From contig JAQZBT010000045.1 in assembly GCA_029237755.1 (NCBI GenBank), positions 1 to 7,066 of the forward strand: a stretch of 7,066 bases of DNA. The letters are read 5' to 3'. How positions within the stretch are numbered: the first letter of the stretch is position 1; every line of letters begins with the position of its first letter. A program made the position numbers and the translations under genes. Under the pieces are notes generated by a model. It was not told the origin of the DNA. It was given only the letters and a program-made list of their open reading frames with translations, and made no database searches. Source of the DNA: Candidatus Saccharimonadota bacterium. Lineage in GTDB: Bacteria; Patescibacteriota; Saccharimonadia; UBA4664. This document shows, one piece after another, positions 1 through 3,581 of this stretch.

Positions 1-246
1 GGCGGTGGGGGCGGCGATACGGAATGTCATTGAGGTGGCTGTCGTTGTGGCGGTCGAATGAGCTTTGAGCGTTTGGATGCCGGAGAGTGAGGTGTTACCG
101 GAAGTGCCCGCAGCCATAACTACGGTCGTGCCGCTCATGCAGGCGGCCAGAGCTGTGGGTGTGCGGACACCCAACCAAGCGAAGGTGCTTAGGACTACGG
201 CCCCTACCAGCAGGAAGGCTGCAAAATGGTGCGTGCGCAGATACAT
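1..246 (-). CDS. Exported protein, possibly Ig-like domain (partial, C-terminus outside window)
   Basis: Reading leftward from the ATG at 246-244, the frame stays open for 82 codons to the window edge. An in-frame TAA at 261-259 makes this ATG the first possible start. The N-terminus is MYLRTHH followed by a hydrophobic run (about residues 8-26) and TALAAC at 31-36. That end could be cut by signal peptidase I (ALA|A), or read as a lipobox (LAAC, Cys36), although the hydrophobic core lies rather far upstream for a lipoprotein. The mature part is rich in Ser, Thr, Ala and Gly. Its segment SGIQTLKAHSTATTTATSMT, followed by FRI, resembles the beta-strand pattern of bacterial Ig-like repeats. Export is well supported; the Ig-like call is tentative. 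No strong Shine-Dalgarno sequence is visible. Function is unknown; an adhesin or surface protein is an inference. Confidence 0.65.
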   Translation of the reverse strand, partial: MYLRTHHFAAFLLVGAVVLSTFAWLGVRTPTALAACMSGTTVVMAAGTSGNTSLSGIQTLKAHSTATTTATSMTFRIAAPTA

Positions 247-260
247 GGTTCTTGTGCTTT

Positions 261-289
261 AGCATCCCGAAAACGTGAGCCTGTGTCAA
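261..289 (-). promoter_or_regulatory. Candidate promoter of the leftward exported gene
   Basis: On the minus strand a perfect TTGACA (284-289) is followed by a 17-nt spacer and GATGCT (261-266), which matches 3 of 6 bases of the -10 consensus. Transcription would start about 7 nt downstream, giving a very short leader before the ATG at 246. The -35 box is strong and the -10 box weak. Confidence 0.4.
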
Positions 290-363
290 TAAGCGTAAGC
301 GTGTTCTGATTTACCCACTTTGGCCAAGCACATAACAATACAGTCGGCGCTGTCTATACTTTT

Positions 364-394
364 ATGCCAGTTTTGTCGGACAAAGTTAAGGCAT
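364..394. repeat. Nested inverted repeat (possible operator)
   Basis: TTTGTC (372-377) and GACAAA (379-384) flank a central G, giving a 13-bp near-perfect palindrome. It sits inside a second pair of arms, ATGCC (364-368) and GGCAT (390-394). This is consistent with a dimeric repressor site or a small hairpin upstream of the Rpf-like gene. No regulator family can be assigned. Confidence 0.35.
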
Positions 395-420
395 GGAAGC
401 ATAAACGGTATGGCCGTATT

Positions 421-445
421 TTTGGTACATCTCACAGTTTGGTAC
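421..445. repeat. Direct repeat TTTGGTAC x2
   Basis: TTTGGTAC occurs at 421-428 and 438-445, so the repeat period is 17 bp. The second copy is followed by a related GGCGTATGCC. It lies upstream of the candidate TATAAA box at 467-472. It could be a pair of activator half-sites, but two 8-mers in AT-rich intergenic DNA can also arise by chance. Confidence 0.25.
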
Positions 446-510
446 GGCGTATGCCATGGAAATGTTTATAAAAAGCCCTAATTGTAGTGCTTTTACGATT
501 GCTGTAGGGT

Positions 511-550
511 TCCGCCTTGTGTGTACGAGTTCACAACCATGGAGGGCGGA
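511..550 (+). promoter_or_regulatory. Leader hairpin 1 upstream of the Rpf-like gene
   Basis: TCCGCC (511-516) can pair with GGCGGA (545-550). Inside it, TTGTG (517-521) pairs with CACAA (532-536), leaving a 10-nt loop and an 8-nt bulge on the 3' side (537-544). The two stems stack into one 11-bp helix interrupted by that bulge. It lies about 45 nt before the start codon and would be part of the mRNA leader if transcription begins upstream of 511. Confidence 0.45.
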
Positions 551-568
551 TTAAGCGGTTGACGCGGC

Positions 569-593
569 CACTCTCCTGAGGGAAAGGAGTGTA
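569..593 (+). promoter_or_regulatory. Shine-Dalgarno of the Rpf-like gene inside a hairpin
   Basis: A strong ribosome binding site, AAAGGAG (583-589), lies 4 nt before the ATG at 594 and fixes that start. Its AGGAG (585-589) is complementary to CTCCT (573-577). CA (569-570) can also pair with TG (590-591), with a 2-nt bulge (571-572) and a 7-nt loop (578-584). This hairpin would hide the ribosome binding site, so translation could depend on which structure the leader adopts. Confidence 0.5.
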
Positions 594-1205
594 ATGCACA
601 GACCAATATTGACACTGGCGGCGGGAGTTTTGGCCGCTGCGTTCTTGAGCGGACAGGCCCAGGCGGCCGAGGGCGAGACGCCACCAACGCAGGAGCCCAA
701 GACTCACGTGGTGGCTCCGGGCGATAGCCTGTCGAGCATCGCGGACAAGTATCAGCTCGAGAGCTGGAAGCCGCTATGGAATGTGAACCCGGAGGTGAGT
801 AATCCGGATGTAATCTATGCGGAGCAGAAATTGACGGTGCCTCAGGGCCCGACCGAAGACCGGCCGGTGCCGGTGACAGCAGCTCCGGTGCAGCAGCAGG
901 CGGTGCAGCAGCAGGCTGTGCAAACGTATCAGGCTCCGCGTGCCCAGGTAGCGGCCCAGCCGGCCAACTATGCTGCTGGTGCGGGTGGCCTGTTTGCCAG
1001 CATTCGCCAGAAGGAGTCGGGCGGCAACTACGCCATTAACACGGGCAACGGCTACTACGGCGCCTACCAGTTTGACCTAGGTACCTGGCAGAGCGTGGGC
1101 GGATCTGGCTTGCCTTCGAACGCCAGCCCGGCCGAACAGGACATGCGTGCTCAGATGCTCTACGAGCGCCGCGGCTGCAGTCCTTGGCCCAACACTTGCC
1201 GCTAA
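594..1205 (+). CDS. Secreted LysM + Rpf-like (resuscitation-promoting-factor) transglycosylase
   Basis: A secreted 203-residue peptidoglycan-active protein. Residues 1-24 form a signal peptide with a hydrophobic core and AQA|AEG cleavage site. A LysM module follows (about 38-83, starting THVVAPGDSLSSIADKY), which binds the glycan backbone of peptidoglycan. The linker (84-131) is rich in Pro, Gln and Ala. The C-terminal domain (132-203) closely resembles the actinobacterial Rpf fold: ESGGNYAINTGNGYYGAYQF, then TWQSVGG. Glu141 is the expected catalytic acid. Such enzymes cleave the glycan strand and can wake dormant Actinobacteria. Oddities: the Cys that precedes the catalytic Glu in classical Rpf (CESGG) is Lys140 here, and two Cys (195 and 202) lie near the C-terminus instead. 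The gene has a strong ribosome binding site, and its stop overlaps the end of the convergent murI. The family call is confident; whether it acts on its own or a host's wall is unknown. Confidence 0.88.
   Translation: MHRPILTLAAGVLAAAFLSGQAQAAEGETPPTQEPKTHVVAPGDSLSSIADKYQLESWKPLWNVNPEVSNPDVIYAEQKLTVPQGPTEDRPVPVTAAPVQQQAVQQQAVQTYQAPRAQVAAQPANYAAGAGGLFASIRQKESGGNYAINTGNGYYGAYQFDLGTWQSVGGSGLPSNASPAEQDMRAQMLYERRGCSPWPNTCR
888..917 (+). repeat. 15-bp tandem repeat coding for VQQQA x2
   Basis: Two tandem 15-base units (888-902 and 903-917) differ only at the last base and encode VQQQA twice, followed by a partial third copy (GTGCA). They lie in the linker between the LysM and Rpf-like domains. CAG-run repeats like this can change copy number by slippage in whole 5-residue steps without breaking the frame. 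Confidence 0.7.
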
Positions 1206-1996
1206 AGTGTAATCTGTGTGAGCTCTGGGTCATCACCCACTAGCTCATCGGCCAACCGCACAGCGTCGTCTGTCAGGTCTGTGACCTGATAGCGGCGCGT
1301 GCGGTTTTGGCTAAGGCGCTGCTCGAGTTCGGAATGGCGCTTCAGGTAGTCGGCCAGCTTTGCAGGAACTATCTCGTCCTGGCTGATGACCGCGACACCC
1401 TCCCCGACCTGATCGCGAATAATGTCCTTGAAGTACGGGTAGTGGGTGCAGCCCAGGATGATGGTGTCGCAGCCGGCCAGCGGCTCCAGGTATGACTTGA
1501 TGATAGGCGGAGCCCACTGCTCACCACCGTTTTCGATCAGCGGGACGAGGAGCGGTGCGGGTTGACCCATGATGTCGATGTCTGGATCCAGCTTGTGGAT
1601 TTCCCGCTCGAACGCCTTGGACATGATCGTGCTGGTGGTAGCTAGTACCCCGACCCTCTGATTGGTGGTAGCCGCGACCGCGGCTTCAGCAGCCGGAATC
1701 AGTACGCCCAGGATGCGCCGGTTGGGATAGTGTTCCGGCAAATAGCTCTGCTGGAGGCGGCGCAAAGCATCGGCCGAGGCGGTATTGCAGGCTACGATGA
1801 TTAGTTCGCAGTCTTGTTCAAATAGGTATTCGATCCCCTGCTTGGTAAACTCATAGACCGTTTGCTGTGACCGGTTGCCGTATGGCACACGGGCAGTATC
1901 GCCAAAGTACAAGTAATCGTACTGGGGCAGAGCCTGGATCAGGCTGTGAGTAATGATGAGGCCACCAAGGCCGGAATCGAATATGCCTATCTTCAT
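1202..1996 (-). CDS. murI: Glutamate racemase
   Basis: This enzyme interconverts L- and D-glutamate, supplying D-Glu for the peptidoglycan stem peptide in the cytoplasm. It is 264 residues long, usual for the family. The diagnostic motifs are all present: FDSGLGG (6-12, Asp7/Ser8), YFGDTARVPYG (30-40), ACNTASA with catalytic Cys70, and LGCTHYP with catalytic Cys183. The frame is open upstream to 2302, but I place the start at the ATG at 1996-1994. MKIGIFDSGLGG is the canonical N-terminus, the extra 102 residues are low-complexity Arg/Gly-rich sequence overlapping the neighbouring gene, and a TATACT box ends 7 nt before this ATG. No Shine-Dalgarno sequence is seen, so the mRNA may be leaderless. 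The TAG stop overlaps the TAA of the convergent Rpf-like gene. Confidence 0.95.
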   Translation of the reverse strand: MKIGIFDSGLGGLIITHSLIQALPQYDYLYFGDTARVPYGNRSQQTVYEFTKQGIEYLFEQDCELIIVACNTASADALRRLQQSYLPEHYPNRRILGVLIPAAEAAVAATTNQRVGVLATTSTIMSKAFEREIHKLDPDIDIMGQPAPLLVPLIENGGEQWAPPIIKSYLEPLAGCDTIILGCTHYPYFKDIIRDQVGEGVAVISQDEIVPAKLADYLKRHSELEQRLSQNRTRRYQVTDLTDDAVRLADELVGDDPELTQITL

Positions 1997-2003
1997 ATGT
2001 ATG

Positions 2004-2009
2004 AGTATA
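2004..2009 (-). promoter_or_regulatory. -10 box of murI (leaderless start)
   Basis: On the minus strand TATACT (5 of 6 consensus bases) ends 7 nt before the murI ATG, so transcription would begin at or beside the start codon. The bases 17 nt upstream (CTCCGG, 2027-2032) do not resemble a -35 box and lie within a hairpin. The box also supports 1996 as the murI start. Confidence 0.5.
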
Positions 2010-2021
2010 ACTGCTGCCAGA

Positions 2022-2057
2022 CCGGCCCGGAGCAGACTTGGCGTCTGCCCGAGCCGG
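2022..2057 (-). terminator. Strong hairpin after the 190-residue protein gene, likely terminator without U-tract
   Basis: The arms CCGGCTCGG+GCAGAC and GTCTGC+T+CCGGGCCGG (minus-strand sense) form a 15-bp stem with a 5-nt loop, one bulged T (opposite 2031) and one G-U pair. The same element on the plus strand has a C/A mismatch where the minus strand has G-U. The fold is therefore better in the RNA made by the leftward genes. It starts 10 nt after that gene's stop and ends 12 nt before the murI -10 box. No T-run follows, so it is either a U-less terminator, as reported in GC-rich bacteria, or an mRNA 3'-end stabiliser. Confidence 0.6.
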
Positions 2058-2067
2058 AATGTACCTA

Positions 2068-2640
2068 CTACTCGACCCCGACCAGCTGGCTGATCAGCGT
2101 GGAGCGCTGCAGAGAGCGGGTGGCTTGGAGCTCTATGTCCTGGTCGTTGGTCTTGATCGATTCGAACAGACCAGCACTCTTGGAGCTGACACCGGCCACC
2201 ACGGGCACACCGAGCGCGTCGATCTCCATCTGGATCGAGAACGCAGCGCGGTCGATGACCTGGACCCTGCTCCGGTTGCGGGTGAGCGCGGAGTTCCACC
2301 ACAGGTGGATCAGCTGACCGTCTGCGCTCATCATGTATCGGTGCTCAACGGTGCGGTCCCCGACCTTCAACGACTCAGAGCAGAGCAGCAGGACCGGTGT
2401 GCGGTACCCCACTCCGTCCAGTTCGACCGGGACGTCATCGGGTAGCAGGTCTACCAGGGACACGAACTCCAGGTGCGCAGCCAGCGCCTGCAGTTCTCTG
2501 ATTTGGCTGAACACGAGCTCGACGCGCACGGCACTCGAGAGGTTCTCGGGGAGCGGCTTGAGGCGGCCAGTCAGCATGAGCTGGACATAGTCGGCGGCAC
2601 CGCGTTCGGTACTGGGGAGCGTGGGGGCTGACGCGGCCAT
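2068..2640 (-). CDS. Hypothetical protein, 190 residues
   Basis: I do not recognise this protein. The frame runs from the ATG at 2640-2638 to two consecutive TAG codons (2070-2065). An in-frame TGA at 2646-2644 makes this the first possible ATG. GGTGAT (2651-2646), which matches the 3' part of an extended Shine-Dalgarno, lies 5 nt upstream. The product appears soluble: no signal peptide or membrane segment is visible. It begins with a Ser/Thr/Pro-containing tail (1-15) and a probably helical part (about 16-60). Beta-prone stretches with charged and hydrophobic alternation follow, including EHRYMMSADGQLIHLWWNSA near the middle. Residue composition looks like a real protein, unlike the opposite-strand frames. 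It is upstream of and co-oriented with murI, but a hairpin and a separate murI promoter lie between them, so co-transcription is doubtful. It is divergent from cmk. Confidence 0.75.
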   Translation of the reverse strand: MAASAPTLPSTERGAADYVQLMLTGRLKPLPENLSSAVRVELVFSQIRELQALAAHLEFVSLVDLLPDDVPVELDGVGYRTPVLLLCSESLKVGDRTVEHRYMMSADGQLIHLWWNSALTRNRSRVQVIDRAAFSIQMEIDALGVPVVAGVSSKSAGLFESIKTNDQDIELQATRSLQRSTLISQLVGVE

Positions 2641-2704
2641 GCGTCATCACCGTCCAATCTGGGTAGGTACGAAGAAGTCGCGTCCGACGGAAACGACAGA
2701 GGCA

Positions 2705-2733
2705 ATTATCGCAGAATTGACAACGTACTGCAA
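2705..2733 (-). promoter_or_regulatory. Promoter of the 190-residue protein gene
   Basis: On the minus strand, TTGCAG (2728-2733), a 17-nt spacer and GATAAT (2705-2710, 5 of 6 consensus) form a good pair. TGC immediately before the -10 box is an extended -10 element. Transcription would start near 2698 and leave a leader of about 58 nt. The pair overlaps the oppositely directed cmk promoter. Confidence 0.55.
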
Positions 2734-2745
2734 CAATGTCATGAT
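2717..2745 (+). promoter_or_regulatory. Promoter of cmk (leaderless start)
   Basis: TTGACA (2717-2722, perfect) is followed by a 17-nt spacer and CATGAT (2740-2745, 4 of 6). The -10 box ends 8 nt before the ATG at 2754, so transcription would begin at or within a base or two of the start codon. No ribosome binding site lies between the two. Confidence 0.6.
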
Positions 2746-2753
2746 GTGTATGA

Positions 2754-3533
2754 ATGAGTGCAACGCCAGCCCAGTTTAGCGTGGAATTGACCAACCGCCA
2801 CATCGTGGCGATTGATGGAGGCACAGCTACCGGCAAGGGACGTCTCATAGAAGAGTTGTCGCAATTGATGCGATTGAAGGGTCTGCCGGTCTTGCATATC
2901 TCGACCGGCTCTTTATATAGAGCGGTCGGATACGCTGGTCTGCAATACACCCGCAGCCTGGTGAAGAGCAAGAGTCGCAAAGAGCCCGCAGAGGTCACTG
3001 CGGAGGCGCTGAAGCGGCTGCGGAGTGTGCCGGTGGATAGGTTGCTCGATCTGGCAACCAAACGCCGTATCGAGATGCACGGCGGCCAGGTGTGGATGGA
3101 CGGCCAGCTGGCCTCGATGGAGGAACAGCTCAAAGCTGCGGGAGTCGGTATGGCGGCATCGATCGTGTCGGTGCCCGTGCCCGTACGCCGGTTTGTTAAT
3201 GACATCACCCGCCGTCAGATCAACGAGTTTGATGGCTATGTGGTGATCGACGGCCGCGACGTCACCAACGGCGTTACTCCGGACGCTCCCCTCAAGCTAC
3301 TCCTGACAGTAGCGCCCCATATCGCTGCGCAACGCTCCAAAGAACACACGGTCGAAGAGATCATAGAGCGCGACCGGGCAGACCGCGACAAGCCTGTCGG
3401 TGCGCTGCGCCATCCCGATGACCCCGGCGAAGGCGTGATCGTCTTGCCGACAGATGAGCATACGCCGGAATCGGTACGAGACCATGTTTATGCACTAATG
3501 CAAAAAACATTTCCCGAACTGCCCGAAATCTAG
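2754..3533 (+). CDS. cmk: Cytidylate (CMP/dCMP) kinase
   Basis: It transfers phosphate from ATP to CMP or dCMP in pyrimidine nucleotide recycling, in the cytoplasm. The 259-residue product has the landmarks of the family in order. The P-loop is IDGGTATGKG (20-29, Lys28). The nucleotide-binding segment is STGSLYRAVG (50-59), where most relatives have DTGAMYRA. The motif DGRDV (166-170) is followed by PDAPLKLLLTV, and the Arg-rich lid is RDRADRDK (206-213). The length exceeds the usual 220-230 residues through a short N-terminal extension and a longer C-terminal end. The P-loop ends GKGR rather than the common GKGT, a variation to check but not disabling by itself. No Shine-Dalgarno sequence is present; the start rests on the promoter position. 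It is followed after 48 bp by the nuclease fusion gene. Confidence 0.85.
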   Translation: MSATPAQFSVELTNRHIVAIDGGTATGKGRLIEELSQLMRLKGLPVLHISTGSLYRAVGYAGLQYTRSLVKSKSRKEPAEVTAEALKRLRSVPVDRLLDLATKRRIEMHGGQVWMDGQLASMEEQLKAAGVGMAASIVSVPVPVRRFVNDITRRQINEFDGYVVIDGRDVTNGVTPDAPLKLLLTVAPHIAAQRSKEHTVEEIIERDRADRDKPVGALRHPDDPGEGVIVLPTDEHTPESVRDHVYALMQKTFPELPEI

Positions 3534-3568
3534 ATTATCGCCCGCTCCGCTTCAGATACCAGTTGAGC

Positions 3569-3574
3569 TATGAT
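3569..3574 (+). promoter_or_regulatory. -10 box of the exonuclease/GIY-YIG gene (leaderless start)
   Basis: TATGAT (5 of 6 consensus) ends 7 nt before the ATG at 3582. No convincing -35 box is found 16-18 nt upstream, and no Shine-Dalgarno sequence is present. The sequence ATGATGTG just before the start also occurs at 2741-2748 in front of cmk. Confidence 0.5.
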
Positions 3575-3581
3575 GTGATGC

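Larger units (their letters stand above)
247..593. other. Long intergenic region between divergent exported-protein genes
   Basis: I see no credible gene in these 347 bases. Going rightward, the region holds a -35/-10 pair for the leftward gene (261-289) and an isolated TATACT (355-360). It then has a nested dyad (364-394), a small ACGG/CCGT dyad followed by five T (405-423), and two copies of TTTGGTAC (421-428, 438-445). A TATAAA (467-472) could be a -10 box for the rightward Rpf-like gene, but its nearest TTGGTA is 22 nt upstream, which is too far. From 511 onward the sequence can fold as an RNA leader. The part up to about 510 is visibly more AT-rich than the flanking genes. The density of symmetric elements suggests regulation of the two exported-protein genes, but no binding protein can be named. 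Confidence 0.6.

Noticed and set aside
420..593. ydaO/c-di-AMP riboswitch before the Rpf-like gene
   Set aside because: Such switches control rpf in Actinobacteria, but I cannot recognise the conserved blocks here and the foldable part is only about 83 nt. Kept only as a search suggestion.
1997..2302. 102-residue N-terminal extension of murI, since the frame is open to 2302
   Set aside because: The extension is Arg/Gly-rich shadow sequence antisense to nothing and overlapping the 190-residue gene in another frame. The canonical MurI N-terminus starts at 1996 with a -10 box in front of it.
2038..2445. Rightward 135-codon open frame opposite the 190-residue gene
   Set aside because: It lies within the gene with the better promoter, ribosome binding signal and protein-like composition. 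It has Asp/Arg/Gln-rich shadow character and no initiation signal.
2435..3208. Leftward 257-codon open frame opposite cmk
   Set aside because: cmk on the other strand has clear family motifs. This frame is Arg/Cys/Pro-rich without any domain and crosses the divergent promoter region.
3527..3536. Perfect palindrome AATCTAGATT over the cmk stop codon
   Set aside because: It has no loop, so it cannot form a terminator hairpin. A 10-bp palindrome around a TAG is likely chance.
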